Shown in pieces: positions 18,271 to 27,499 of a DNA stretch of 64,000 nucleotides (positions are counted from its first letter, which is position 1; every line of letters starts with the position of its first letter). The translations under genes were made by a program, and so were the position numbers. The notes under the pieces are model-generated. The model was given only the letters and a program-made list of their open reading frames with translations, had not been told where the DNA came from and did not search any database. The DNA lies in the NCBI RefSeq assembly GCF_900112035.1, contig NZ_FOKC01000011.1, positions 62,001 to 126,000 on the forward strand. The letters are read 5' to 3'. The DNA comes from Nocardioides alpinus. GTDB taxonomy: Bacteria; Actinomycetota; Actinomycetes; Propionibacteriales; Nocardioidaceae.

Positions 18271-20448
18271 TCAGAGGATGTAGAGCATCTCCTGGTAGGT
18301 CGGGAGCGGCCACAGGTCGTCGGCCACGAGCGTCTCGAGCACGTCGGCCGCGGCGCGGACCGAGGCCATCGCCGGGATGACCGAGTCGCGCATGAAGGTC
18401 GCCGCCTCGAGCGGGTCGGCGGGGTGCTCGTGGTCGATGGCGGCCGACAGGTCGGCGAGGCCGGCCCGCAGCGCGGTGATGTGCCCGCTGATCGTCTCGA
18501 GCCCCGAGGCGTCGGCGTCGATGCCGGCGCCCTTGAGGGCGACGACGTTCTGGGCCAGCTCGGTCTGGTAGCGCGTGGCGGACGGCAGGATCGTCGTGGT
18601 CCCGATCTCGAGGGTCAGGTTGGCCTCGACCGCGACGGCCAGGATGTACTGCTCGGCGCCGATCTCGAAGCGGCTGTGGGCCTCGTGCTCGTTGAACACG
18701 CCGTACTTCGAGAACAGCTCGATGGCCTCCGGCGAGATCAGCTCGGGCAGGGCGTCGACCGTCGTGCGCAGGTTCTTCAGCCCGCGCTGCTCGGCCTCGA
18801 TCGGCCACTCGTCGCTGTAGCCGTTGCCGTTGAAGATGACTGCGCCGTGGTTGGCGACGATCTCGGCGAGCAGCGTCTGGACGGCCTCGTTGAAGTCGGT
18901 GCCGGCGGCGACGGCCTCCTCGAGCGCGGTGGCGCAGTAGTCGAGGGCCTCGGCCATGATCGTGTTGATCATGACCATCGGGCCGGCGACGGTCTGCCCG
19001 GAGCCCGGGGCCCGGAACTCGAACCGGTTGCCGGTGAAGGCGAACGGCGAGGTGCGGTTGCGGTCGCCCGGGTCCTTGGTGAGGTTGGGCAGGGTGTCGA
19101 CGCCGATGGTCAGCGTGCCCTTCTCCTTGGAGCGGGTGGCACCGCCCTTGGCGATCTGGTCGAACACGTCGGCCAGCTGGTCGCCGAGGAAGATCGAGAT
19201 GATCGCGGGCGGGGCCTCGTTGGCGCCGAGGCGGTGGTCGTTGGACGCCGAGGCGACCGAGACGCGCAGCAGGCCGCCGTACTTGTGCACCGCGCGGATG
19301 ACCGCGGCACAGAAGACGAGGAACTGGGCGTTGTCGTGCGGGGTGTCACCGGGCACGAGCAGGCTGCCGAGCTCGGAGTTGCCGAGCGAGAAGTTCACGT
19401 GCTTGCCGGAGCCGTTGACGCCCTCGAACGGCTTCTCGTGGAACAGGCACTCCATCCCGTGCTTCTTGGCCACGGCCTTGAAGGTCGTCATCAGCAGCTG
19501 CTGGTGGTCCGAGGCCTCGTTGGCGCGCTCGAACATCGGCGCGACCTCGAACTGGCCGGGCGCGACCTCGTTGTGGCGGGTCTTGGCAGGGATGCCGAGC
19601 TTGAAGAGCTCCCGCTCGGTGTCCATCATGAAGCCGAGCACGCGCGAGGGGATCGCACCGAAGTAGTGGTCGTCGAACTCCTGGCCCTTGGGCGGCTTGG
19701 CGCCGAAGAGCGTACGTCCGGCGTTGAGCAGGTCGGGGCGGGCCAGGAAGAAGTGGCTGTCGATCAGGAAGTACTCCTGCTCGGGGCCGCAGTAGGCCAC
19801 CACGTTCTCGGGGTTGGCGTGGCCGAAGAGGTTCAGCACCCGCTTGGCGTGCACCGCCATCGCCTGCTGCGAGCGCAGCACAGGCGTCTTGTGGTCCAGC
19901 GCCTCACCGGTCATCGAGATGAAGATGGTGGGGATGCAGAGCGTGTTGCCGTTGGGGTTCTCGAGGATGTACGCCGGGCTCATCACGTCCCAGCCGGTGT
20001 AGCCGCGCGCCTCAAAGGTGTTGCGCAGCCCGCCGTTGGGGAACGACGACGCGTCGGGCTCGCCCTGGACGAGGGTCCTGCCGGAGAACGACGCGAACGC
20101 GGTGCCGTCGCCGACGGGGTCGAGGAAGCTGTCGTGCTTCTCCGCGGTCAGGCCGGTCAGGGGGTAGAAGACGTGCGCGTAGTGGGTCGCGCCCTTCTCC
20201 AGGGCCCAGTCCTTCATCGCCGACGCGATGGCGTCCGCGACGTCGGGGTCGAGCGGCGTGGACTTCTCGATGGTGGAGAGCACCGACTTGTAGACCGCCT
20301 TGGGCAGCCGCTTCTGCATCACGGTCAGGCTGAAGACGTTCTCGCCGAAGATCTCCCCGGGCTCCTCGCCGGGGTCGAACGTGATCGGCGGCGGCACGAA
20401 GGCCTCGACGGCGGTGATGGCAGAAAGACGAACCGGGTTGGCGCTCAC
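18271..20448 (-). CDS. glnN: Type III glutamine synthetase
   Basis: This 725-residue protein is far longer than GlnA (about 470) and belongs to the GSIII class. It makes glutamine from glutamate, ammonia and ATP as a double-hexamer enzyme. Marks of the class are the N-terminal FGENVFSLTVMQKRLPKAVY, GPEQEYFLID, RHNEVAPGQFEVAPMFE (GSIII catalytic core), NGSGKHVNFSLG and the C-terminal FNGNGYSDEWPIEAEQRGL. It starts MSANPVRLSAI after TGAGGAG. A GlnR-like half-box lies 71 bases upstream, suggesting nitrogen control. The divergent neighbour at 20670 has its own dyad-type promoter in the same 221-base gap. Confidence 0.96.
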   Translation of the reverse strand: MSANPVRLSAITAVEAFVPPPITFDPGEEPGEIFGENVFSLTVMQKRLPKAVYKSVLSTIEKSTPLDPDVADAIASAMKDWALEKGATHYAHVFYPLTGLTAEKHDSFLDPVGDGTAFASFSGRTLVQGEPDASSFPNGGLRNTFEARGYTGWDVMSPAYILENPNGNTLCIPTIFISMTGEALDHKTPVLRSQQAMAVHAKRVLNLFGHANPENVVAYCGPEQEYFLIDSHFFLARPDLLNAGRTLFGAKPPKGQEFDDHYFGAIPSRVLGFMMDTERELFKLGIPAKTRHNEVAPGQFEVAPMFERANEASDHQQLLMTTFKAVAKKHGMECLFHEKPFEGVNGSGKHVNFSLGNSELGSLLVPGDTPHDNAQFLVFCAAVIRAVHKYGGLLRVSVASASNDHRLGANEAPPAIISIFLGDQLADVFDQIAKGGATRSKEKGTLTIGVDTLPNLTKDPGDRNRTSPFAFTGNRFEFRAPGSGQTVAGPMVMINTIMAEALDYCATALEEAVAAGTDFNEAVQTLLAEIVANHGAVIFNGNGYSDEWPIEAEQRGLKNLRTTVDALPELISPEAIELFSKYGVFNEHEAHSRFEIGAEQYILAVAVEANLTLEIGTTTILPSATRYQTELAQNVVALKGAGIDADASGLETISGHITALRAGLADLSAAIDHEHPADPLEAATFMRDSVIPAMASVRAAADVLETLVADDLWPLPTYQEMLYIL

Positions 20449-20518
20449 GCATGCTCCTCAGACGTACGCCACGCTCCGTGGCACTGCGGCGACCGTAGTG
20501 CGGCGACATGTCGATCTC

Positions 20519-20534
20519 GTTTCGTCGCCGTGAC
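20519..20534 (-). promoter_or_regulatory. GlnR-like half-box upstream of glnN
   Basis: On the minus strand it reads GTCAC-N6-GAAAC, matching the a/b half of the actinobacterial GlnR box (gTnAC-n6-GaAAC) without mismatch. A TACGGT -10 candidate (20492-20497) lies 21 nt downstream. A second a/b half after a further 6 nt is not recognisable. Confidence 0.5.
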
Positions 20535-20572
20535 GACCGGCGGCAGGAATGCGACTGTGCCCGAGCCCACTC

Positions 20573-20589
20573 TCACCCGCTGCGGGTGA
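20573..20589 (+). promoter_or_regulatory. 17-bp stress dyad, copy 1 (perfect palindrome)
   Basis: TCACCCGCTGCGGGTGA is a perfect 8+1+8 palindrome. CAGGTT lies 22 nt beyond it in the -10 position, and the SHOCT gene start follows 80 bases after the dyad. Confidence 0.75.
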
Positions 20590-20669
20590 CGTGCCACTGG
20601 CTGCGACTCGACAGGTTGGACCCAGTCGTGCAGGACCCACCTGCCTTCATCCTCGCCCCGGGAGCACCC

Positions 20670-21044
20670 ATGGACGACTTCTCGCTCCTCGACCTGTTCT
20701 TCACGTTGGGGTGGATCTACATCCTCGTGGCGTGGTTCTGGTTCCTGATCACGCTGATGGCCGACGTGCTGCGCAGCAAGGACCTGTCCGGACTGAGCAA
20801 GGCGCTGTGGATCATCGGTCTCATCTTCTTCCCCTTCCTCGCCGCGCTCGTCTACCTCGTCGCGCGCGGGGCGTCGATGAACGAGCGTCGCCGCGAGGAC
20901 ATGGCTGCCATGCAGCAGCCGCGTCACGCCGCAGCGGCACCGAGCACTGCCGACGAGATCGCCAAGCTGGCGTCCCTGCGTGACTCGGGCGCACTGACCG
21001 CGGCGGAGTTCGACACCCAGAAGGCGCGACTCCTCGCGTCCTGA
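20670..21044 (+). CDS. PLDc_N plus SHOCT domain membrane protein
   Basis: I choose the ATG at 20670 after GGGAG, giving 124 residues (MDDFSLLDLFF). Two membrane helices span roughly residues 7-30 and 40-62, with a conserved loop ADVLRSKDLSGLSKALW that matches the PLDc_N domain without any phospholipase part. The C terminus is a SHOCT module: EIAKLASLRDSGALTAAEFDTQKARLL. Function is unknown; SHOCT modules are usually oligomerisation elements. A close paralogue is at 61686-62063. It heads a two-gene unit with 21057 (12-base gap) under dyad copy 1. Confidence 0.82.
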   Translation: MDDFSLLDLFFTLGWIYILVAWFWFLITLMADVLRSKDLSGLSKALWIIGLIFFPFLAALVYLVARGASMNERRREDMAAMQQPRHAAAAPSTADEIAKLASLRDSGALTAAEFDTQKARLLAS

Positions 21045-21056
21045 GCGGGTCAGACC

Positions 21057-22325
21057 ATGAGTGCGGAGACGACGACGCCGAAGCCCTCCGGCGCGCGCTG
21101 GAGGGCGGTGCTCTCCACCGTCCTGGTGCTGCTGGCAGCCGTACTGGCGCCCGTGGCCGTCGTGGCCTCGTGGGCCGACGACCAGGTCGGCGACACGGAT
21201 CGCTACGTCGCCACGGTCGCCCCCCTCGCGGCCGAACCCGCAGTGCAGGACGCGGTCATCCGACGGATCACCGACGAGGTGGTCGGTCGTCTCGACATCG
21301 TCGGGGCGACCGAGGTGGCCGTGGACGCGCTCGCGGACCGCAACCTGCCGCCCCGGGCGCAGGCGCTCCTCCTGTCCCTCTCCGTGCCGCTGGCCACGCA
21401 GGTCAACGACGTCGTCGAGGAACAGGTGACGCGGCTCGTCCGGTCGGAGCAGTTCGAGCAGGCGTGGACCAACGCCAACCGCGAGGCACACACGCAGGTG
21501 GTCGCCCTGCTGACCGGTGAGGGCAACGACGTCGTCGCCACCCGCGGCGGGACGGTCAGCGTCAACCTCGCGACACTCATCGACACCGTGAAGGCGCGCC
21601 TCGTCGACCGCGGATTCGCCCTCGCCGGGGCGATCCCCGAGGTGGACGCGGAGTTCACCATCGTGCAGTCGGCCGACCTGTCGCGGGCCCAGTCGGCGTT
21701 CCGGCTGCTCGACGCTGCCTCGACCGTGCTCCCCTGGCTCGCCGTCGCGCTGCTGCTCGCCGGTGTGGCCGTGTCGCGCTCGCGCCGACGGACCGTGGTG
21801 GTCGGGTGCCTCGCCGTCGCCGTCGCGATAGGGTTGCTGGGCGCCGGCCTCAACGTCGCCCGGCTGTTCTACCTCGACGCCGTGCCGCCCGAGCAGCTGC
21901 CACCGAACGCGGCGGCGGCGATCTTCGACGCCGTCGTCGTCTTCATCCGGGTGGCCCTGCGCTCGGTGCTGGTGCTCTTCCTCGCCCTCGCGGTCGCCGC
22001 GTGGGTGTCCGGCCCCGGGCCGCTGGCCACCAGCGTCCGCGGGGCGTTCTCCCGCGGCGTGGACGGCGCACGCGGTGGCATGGCGCGTGCGGGTGTGGAC
22101 ACCGGACCCGTCGGCACCGCGCTCCACCAGCACGTCGTGGCGATCCGCTGGGGCGTCCTCGGCGTGGCGCTGCTCGTCTACGTCATGGCCCCGCACCCGA
22201 CCGGCACCTTCTCCGCCGTCGTCGTCGGTGTCGCCCTGCTGGTGCTGCTGGTCATCGAGGTGCTGGCTCGGCCGGGCACCTCGACCCCCGCCGACTCCCC
22301 CGCCGACTCCCTTGCCGACGGGTAG
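21057..22325 (+). CDS. Integral membrane protein of unknown function
   Basis: This 422-residue protein has one N-terminal membrane helix (VLSTVLVLLAAVLAPVAVVASW), an extracytoplasmic stretch of about 175 residues with little hydrophobicity, then four or five helices in the second half. The extracellular part has DRYVATVAPLAAEPAVQDAV and DVVEEQVTRLVRSEQFEQAWTNANREAH. This layout is common in actinobacterial membrane proteins that carry no functional name. It follows the SHOCT gene by 12 bases and so is probably in the same transcript. It ends seven bases from the convergent cardiolipin synthase. Confidence 0.8.
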   Translation: MSAETTTPKPSGARWRAVLSTVLVLLAAVLAPVAVVASWADDQVGDTDRYVATVAPLAAEPAVQDAVIRRITDEVVGRLDIVGATEVAVDALADRNLPPRAQALLLSLSVPLATQVNDVVEEQVTRLVRSEQFEQAWTNANREAHTQVVALLTGEGNDVVATRGGTVSVNLATLIDTVKARLVDRGFALAGAIPEVDAEFTIVQSADLSRAQSAFRLLDAASTVLPWLAVALLLAGVAVSRSRRRTVVVGCLAVAVAIGLLGAGLNVARLFYLDAVPPEQLPPNAAAAIFDAVVVFIRVALRSVLVLFLALAVAAWVSGPGPLATSVRGAFSRGVDGARGGMARAGVDTGPVGTALHQHVVAIRWGVLGVALLVYVMAPHPTGTFSAVVVGVALLVLLVIEVLARPGTSTPADSPADSLADG

Positions 22326-22331
22326 CCCCGG

Positions 22332-23798
22332 TCACTGCAGGGCGGACGTGAGGCGCATGACGTTGTCGACATAGCGCGAGCGGTGGGACCGCTCCTGCCA
22401 CTCCTCGAGGGTGAGCTCGCGCGACAGGGAGCGGTAGGTGTCCTCGACCACCCGGACCTGCTGCACCACCTCGCCGCCGAGCAGCATGAGGGAGACCTCG
22501 TAGTTGAGCGCGAACGACCTGAGGTCCATGTTGCTCGACCCGATCACGACCACGTCGTCGTCGACGGAGAAGTGCTTGGAGTGCAGGACGAACGGTGCCG
22601 GGTAGAGCTGGATCCGCACCCCCGCCTCCAGCAGCGCCTGGCAGTACGAGCGCTGGGCGTGGTGGACCATGAACTGGTCGCCGACCGCGCTGACGAACAG
22701 CTCCACCTCGACACCGCGCTGGGCGGCGGTGGTGATGGCGTAGAGCAACGACTCGTCCGGCACGAAGTAGGGGCTGGTGATGGAGAGGCGCCGCTTGGCG
22801 CCGTAGATCAGCGTGGTGAACATCCGGAGGTTGTTCTCGGTGGTGAAGCCCGGTCCGCTCGGCACGACCTGGGCCACCACGTCGCCGTCGCCGGTGCGGG
22901 CAAGGGCGCTGTCCACCGTGTCCGCCAGGATCTCGTCGGTCTCGCTGTACCAGTCGGAGAGGAACACCGCGTTGAGCTCGGCGACGACAGGCCCCTCGAC
23001 CCTGGTGACCAGCTCGACCCAGGTCCGGCCGGCCTCCTGGTTGGCCGGCTTGTTGTAGGACGGCTCGATGAGGTTCTGGGACCCGGCGAAGCCGATCAGA
23101 CCGTCCACGACGAGGATCTTGCGGTGGTTGCGCAGGTCGGGGCGCCGCCACTTCCCCTTCAGCAGCTCGAGGGGCATCATCGGGTGCCACTCGATCGTGG
23201 TCTCCCGCAGCCGTTCGAGCATGGTCCCGTAGACGGGGATGCCGCGCGAGCCCAGGTGGTCGAAGAGCAGCCGGACCCGCACCCCGCGCTCGGTGGCCCG
23301 GACCAGCGCCTCGAAGAACGGCGCGGTCACCTCGTCCCAGGCGCTGATGTAGAACTGCACGTGCACGAAGCGCTCGGCCGTCTCGACCGCCGCCGTCATC
23401 GCGGCGATGCTCGCGCCGTAGTCGGGGTAGAACCGGGCCCTGTTGCCGCCCACCATCGGCAGAGCACCCAGCCGACGGTTGAGGACGGCGACGCCCGCGA
23501 CGTAGGGGATGTCGGGGCGGTGCTCCCCGAGCTCGGCGATGTCCTGGGTCCGGGCGTGGATCTCGGCGTTCACCCGCACCTGCCGCTCACGCCGGTCCCG
23601 CTCGACGCGGTTGCTGCCCACGAACAGGAAGGCGAGGAGCCCGAAGAACGGGACGGCCAGCACGAGGATCAGCCAGGCCATCCCGGTGGACGGACGTCGG
23701 TTGCCCGGGATGATCCCGAGGGCCGCGACACAGACGCCGATCTGCACCATCACGAGCAGGACACCGATGATCGCCGGGAGTGATCCCAGCCGGTCCAC
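22332..23798 (-). CDS. cls: Cardiolipin synthase, phospholipase-D superfamily (second copy)
   Basis: This 488-residue paralogue of the 16622 enzyme has two N-terminal helices (IIGVLLVMVQIGVCVAALG and AWLILVLAVPFFGLLAFLFVG) and HKD motifs NHRKILVVDGLIGFAGSQN and LHSKHFSVDDDVVVIGSSN. It starts at GTG three bases after the small 66-residue gene and shares its promoter, which carries dyad copy 2. Unlike the first copy, it therefore appears to belong to the dyad regulon. This suggests cardiolipin content is raised under the inducing condition. Confidence 0.92.
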   Translation of the reverse strand: MDRLGSLPAIIGVLLVMVQIGVCVAALGIIPGNRRPSTGMAWLILVLAVPFFGLLAFLFVGSNRVERDRRERQVRVNAEIHARTQDIAELGEHRPDIPYVAGVAVLNRRLGALPMVGGNRARFYPDYGASIAAMTAAVETAERFVHVQFYISAWDEVTAPFFEALVRATERGVRVRLLFDHLGSRGIPVYGTMLERLRETTIEWHPMMPLELLKGKWRRPDLRNHRKILVVDGLIGFAGSQNLIEPSYNKPANQEAGRTWVELVTRVEGPVVAELNAVFLSDWYSETDEILADTVDSALARTGDGDVVAQVVPSGPGFTTENNLRMFTTLIYGAKRRLSITSPYFVPDESLLYAITTAAQRGVEVELFVSAVGDQFMVHHAQRSYCQALLEAGVRIQLYPAPFVLHSKHFSVDDDVVVIGSSNMDLRSFALNYEVSLMLLGGEVVQQVRVVEDTYRSLSRELTLEEWQERSHRSRYVDNVMRLTSALQ

Positions 23799-23801
23799 CC
23801 G

Positions 23802-24002
23802 CTACTCCGGGATCGTGAGCACGTCGACGATGGTCACACCCATCGAGGCCAGATAGTTGATGACTCCCTGCAGCTCTTCCTGGTCGACCACCGTGCCGGT
23901 CAGGGTGGTCTGGACGTGCGAGACGCTCGACACCAGGTGAGGGAAGGCGCTGAGGAGCTCGTCGCTCACCTCGTCGTCCACTCGGATCATCACCTTGGCC
24001 AC
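23802..24002 (-). CDS. 66-residue ACT-like small protein
   Basis: The GTG at 24002 follows AGGAGG by nine bases; a longer frame lacks such a site. The protein reads MAKVMIRVDDEVSDELLSAF then a hydrophobic-strand pattern ending GVTIVDVLTIPE. The beta-alpha-beta rhythm with TTLTGTVVDQEELQGVINYLASMG resembles a lone ACT or MoaD-like regulatory fold; that is an inference from pattern only. It is first in a two-gene unit with cardiolipin synthase and has the best promoter of the set (TACTGT 22 nt from the dyad). Confidence 0.72.
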   Translation of the reverse strand: MAKVMIRVDDEVSDELLSAFPHLVSSVSHVQTTLTGTVVDQEELQGVINYLASMGVTIVDVLTIPE

Positions 24003-24074
24003 TGTCGTGCGCCTCCTCGCCGTCCGGGACGGCCGCCCGGTGCTCGACAGTAGGACGCCCGGCGCCGCCGGCAC

Positions 24075-24091
24075 TCACCCGAATCGGTGGA
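24075..24091 (-). promoter_or_regulatory. 17-bp stress dyad, copy 2 (divergent)
   Basis: On the plus strand it reads TCACCCGAATCGGTGGA; the half facing the minus-strand genes is the intact GGGTGA. The minus direction has TACTGT 22 nt away and the 24002 GTG at 72 bases. The plus direction has CAGGGT at 22 nt and the 24147 start at 55 bases. Confidence 0.62.
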
Positions 24092-24146
24092 TCGCCCGGG
24101 CGCTCCTCCGACACAGGGTGAGGAGACCCGAGGACGAGGACCACCC

Positions 24147-24635
24147 GTGACCACCCTGACCGTCTGGACGTTCGACACCGCAGAGGGTGCAGCAGCTGCC
24201 GCCCGGGCGCTCGAGGTGCTCGCCACCGAGCAGGCGCTCGTCCTCCAGGACGCCGCCCAGGTCCACTGGCCCGAGGGGGAAGGCAAGCCGAGGACCCGGC
24301 AGCTCGACGCCCTGGCCGGTCCGCTCGCCCTGGACGGTGCCTTCTGGGGCATGCTGTTCGGACTCGTCTTCTTCATGCCACTCCTCGGTGCGGCCATCGG
24401 AGCCGCCTCGGGCGCCGTGTCCGGAACCCTTGCCGCCGTCGGCATCGACGACCTGTTCATCAACCGCGTACGCGACGGCCTCACCCCGGGGACCTCGGCG
24501 CTGTTCCTGCTGGCGTCCGACGCCGCGGTGGACCGGGTGCGCGATGCTTTCGCCGGTGGCGATCCCGCCGAGCTGGTTGCCACCACCCTCGATGACGAGC
24601 AGGAGCGGGCAGTGCGGCAGGTGTTCACCCACTGA
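24147..24635 (+). CDS. DUF1269-type membrane protein (first copy)
   Basis: This 162-residue protein starts at GTG behind GAGGA. It opens with a ferredoxin-like strand (TTLTVWTFDTAEGA), then a Gly/Ala-rich hydrophobic hairpin (GMLFGLVFFMPLLGAAIGAASGAVSG), then GIDDLFINRVRDGLTPGTSALFLLASD. This order is typical of DUF1269. Function is unknown; the glycine-zipper-like segment suggests membrane insertion. A paralogue with the same layout is at 34965-35495, also behind a dyad. Confidence 0.8.
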   Translation: MTTLTVWTFDTAEGAAAAARALEVLATEQALVLQDAAQVHWPEGEGKPRTRQLDALAGPLALDGAFWGMLFGLVFFMPLLGAAIGAASGAVSGTLAAVGIDDLFINRVRDGLTPGTSALFLLASDAAVDRVRDAFAGGDPAELVATTLDDEQERAVRQVFTH

Positions 24636-24662
24636 GACCGCTGGTCTGAACCACCCGGCCCA

Positions 24663-24679
24663 TCACCCGCGCAGGGTGA
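24663..24679 (+). promoter_or_regulatory. 17-bp stress dyad, copy 3, before the first large LuxR regulator
   Basis: TCACCCGCGCAGGGTGA lies 107 bases before the GTG of the 24787 gene. TAGCGT lies exactly 22 nt downstream, one of the best -10 matches in the set. It suggests that the regulator gene is itself in the regulon. Confidence 0.72.
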
Positions 24680-24786
24680 CGCGATCGGGGTGTGGAGTGG
24701 CTAGCGTGACCCGAGAAGCTGCTGGGGGCACCCAATTGGGAGGACCGGGTCGCCAGGGAGGCCAGTGGTCGTAGTGAGGGAGCGGC

Positions 24787-27492
24787 GTGACGGCAACCGA
24801 GGGATTGTCCGACACCACGACATCCGGCGCGCCGCCGGTGCCCGCGCCCGCCGAACGGCGCGACGACGACGGGGCACGCCGCTCGCCCGTGCCGGGAGCA
24901 CCGTGGCTGCCGAAGCACTTCGTCCCGCGCCCCCTGCTCTGGAGCCTGCTCGACGAGGCCACGGAGCACCCCGTCACCGTGGTCGTGGCTCCTGCGGGTG
25001 CCGGAAAGACACTCGGCGTCGCCGGCTGGCTCGCCGCCTCGTCGCCCACGATCACCCCACGATGGTTCTCGGCCACGAGGAACACTCCCGTCGAGCTCCT
25101 CGAGGAGGTCCTCGACCAGGCCTCTGAACGGGCCGGGCCCGTGCCGCAGCTCGTCGTGGTCGACGACGCCCACCTGCTGCCGGCGGCCTGCGTCCGCATC
25201 ATCAACCATCGACTGACCCACTCCCCCGACAGCGTGCGCCTCATCCTCCTGGGGCGGTGGGACCTCGCCATCGACCGATTGGTCCCGGAGCTGCTTGGTC
25301 ATCTGACCGTCCTGCGCGGCGACGTGCTCCGGCTGACCGCCGAGGAGGCCGAGTCGCTCGCCGGCATGCACGCTCCCGGCGCCCGCCCCGAGGTCCTCGC
25401 GGCAGTGGTCCGGCGCGCGGACGGCTGGTGTGCCGCGCTGGTGCTCGCCGCGCGGGCCAGCAAGACGCTGCGCCACGCGGCAGACCTGGAGCTCCTCGGC
25501 ACGTCCGGGGGACCGATCGCCGACCTCGTCGCGGGCGAGGTGTTCGTGGGGCTGCGGCCCCAGGAGCGTCACCTGCTGCTGTGCGTGGCGGGTGAGCCCG
25601 ACCTCACCGAGGAGACGGCCCGCCACCTCACCCGGGACGCACGCGCCGGGGAGGCCCTGCGCGCCCTGGAGTCCACCGGGCTCCTCGTCAGCCGGGTCTC
25701 GACGGGCCCCGGTCCCGACGGTGGGGGCGACCCCGAGCACTACCGCATCCACCCGCTCCTGCTCGAGGTCGTGCGCCGCCGCATGGTCGCCGGCGGCGTC
25801 GACGTGCAGCAGGCGGTCGGCACGATCCTGCGAGCGACCCGGCTCGACCTGTCCAGGGGTCGCACGCAGGTGGCCCTGCGGCGCTTCGTCGCACTCGGCC
25901 GGCTCGACGAGGCCGCCGACGTTCTCGTCGAGCAGGGTCCGCGGCTCCTGGCCCACGGACCGGACGACCACGTGTCCTCCTTCGTGCGACAGGCCGGGCC
26001 AGCCCTTGAGGACCATCCCGACACCTGGGGGCTCCTGGCGCTCGCCCGCTGGTCCGCCGGTGACGACGACGGGGGCCGGCACTGGGCCGATCGGTTCCTC
26101 CGCCGCGTGGGCACCCACACCAGTGCGGTCTCGAGCCTCCAGCTGCACACGGTCCGGCTGCACCGCGCGCGGAGCACCGGCGAGCACGCCGACGAGCTGG
26201 TCACGGCGGCGCTCGACGACGTGCGACGTGCGGGTGAGGCCCCGGTCCACGACCCCTATCTCGCCCTCGCCCTGCTCCAGGTCGGCGTGGCGGAGAACTG
26301 GCTCGGCCGGTTGCGTGACGCAGAGGCGCACCTGAGCGAGGCGGTGACCGTCGGGCGCGCCGAGGGGTTGGTGGCGACGACCGCCGAGGCACTGACCCAC
26401 CTCGCGCTCACCCAGGTCATGCTCGGCCGCGAGCAGGCTGCCCTGGAGCTGGCCGAGGAGGCCATCGACCTGGTCGAGCAGCACCCCGGCACCAGCCACG
26501 TGGCGCGGACCCGTGCCGACCTGGTCCGGATGCTGGTGTGGTTCGGCACGCACCCGCTGACCCCCGCGCCCGGACGCAAGCGGGACGCAGGTCGTGCGAC
26601 CTATCCGGACGTGGACCCCCTGACCTTCCGGCTGCCCGACGAGCCGGACGACCTCACCAGCCGGTTCTGGTGGCAGATCATGCATGCCCGGCTCACCCTC
26701 CTGGAGGGATCGGTGTCAGGCGCGCTGCGGAGCCTGGACGCGCTGTCGCCGGCAGCGCAGCAGCCCGAGCACCTGCGCGTCAGCGCCCTCATGGAACGGG
26801 CCGGCCTCGCGGTCATCACGTCCAACAAGGACGCCCTGCGCGCCATCGACCAGGCGCTCGCCGAGTCCGACGCCGAGGCGGAGCGTTGCTGGGTGCGAGG
26901 TGCCAGCGCCGACATCGAGGGCGACCTGCCCGCTGCCGCCGCCCACTACCTCGACGCCGCCGAGCAGGCGCACCGCGCGCAACCTCCGACCGCCGTGCTG
27001 GCGCTGACGTGCGCCGCGCAGCTCGTGCACTACCTCGGCGACCCGGTGGCTGCCCACGCTCTCATCACCCGCGCCTCCGAGGCCGCCGAGACCCGACGGC
27101 TGGGCAGCCCGTTCCTGGGCTGGAGCCGCCACGGGACCCGCGTCGGCCAGCTGCTCGCGTCGGTGCCGGACACCGATGGATCGGGATGGCGGACCGAGCT
27201 GCGTGGGGCGTGCGCGGACCGGGCAGGGGTGGCCACCCTCTTCGCGACGACGGTCGCCACCGCCCGCGAGCTGGCGACGGTCGAGGACGACCGCGTCATG
27301 CCGACGCTCAGCCCACGCGAGCTCGAGGTGCTCCAGGAGCTCGCCCGCGGCTCGACCTACGGCGACGCAGCGGCCAATCTCTACCTCAGCGAGAACACGA
27401 TCAAGACCCACGTGTCCAGCCTCTACACCAAGCTGTCCGTGAGCCGTCGCAGCGAAGCGCTGGCCGTGGCACGCAAGCTCCACCTGATCTGA
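24787..27492 (+). CDS. Large ATP-binding LuxR-family (LAL/MalT-like) transcriptional regulator, first copy
   Basis: This 901-residue protein has an N-terminal STAND ATPase with Walker A APAGAGKT (residues 68-75) and Walker B QLVVVDDAHLL, a long helical repeat region rich in TPR-like pairs (about 330-800), and a C-terminal LuxR helix-turn-helix with LSPRELEVLQELARG and NTIKTHVSSLYTKLSV. Such regulators act as signal-gated activators, like MalT. It starts at GTG after GGGAG. Its own promoter has dyad copy 3. It ends eight bases from the convergent HAD gene. The ligand cannot be read from the sequence. Confidence 0.9.
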   Translation: MTATEGLSDTTTSGAPPVPAPAERRDDDGARRSPVPGAPWLPKHFVPRPLLWSLLDEATEHPVTVVVAPAGAGKTLGVAGWLAASSPTITPRWFSATRNTPVELLEEVLDQASERAGPVPQLVVVDDAHLLPAACVRIINHRLTHSPDSVRLILLGRWDLAIDRLVPELLGHLTVLRGDVLRLTAEEAESLAGMHAPGARPEVLAAVVRRADGWCAALVLAARASKTLRHAADLELLGTSGGPIADLVAGEVFVGLRPQERHLLLCVAGEPDLTEETARHLTRDARAGEALRALESTGLLVSRVSTGPGPDGGGDPEHYRIHPLLLEVVRRRMVAGGVDVQQAVGTILRATRLDLSRGRTQVALRRFVALGRLDEAADVLVEQGPRLLAHGPDDHVSSFVRQAGPALEDHPDTWGLLALARWSAGDDDGGRHWADRFLRRVGTHTSAVSSLQLHTVRLHRARSTGEHADELVTAALDDVRRAGEAPVHDPYLALALLQVGVAENWLGRLRDAEAHLSEAVTVGRAEGLVATTAEALTHLALTQVMLGREQAALELAEEAIDLVEQHPGTSHVARTRADLVRMLVWFGTHPLTPAPGRKRDAGRATYPDVDPLTFRLPDEPDDLTSRFWWQIMHARLTLLEGSVSGALRSLDALSPAAQQPEHLRVSALMERAGLAVITSNKDALRAIDQALAESDAEAERCWVRGASADIEGDLPAAAAHYLDAAEQAHRAQPPTAVLALTCAAQLVHYLGDPVAAHALITRASEAAETRRLGSPFLGWSRHGTRVGQLLASVPDTDGSGWRTELRGACADRAGVATLFATTVATARELATVEDDRVMPTLSPRELEVLQELARGSTYGDAAANLYLSENTIKTHVSSLYTKLSVSRRSEALAVARKLHLI

Positions 27493-27499
27493 AGTCGGG

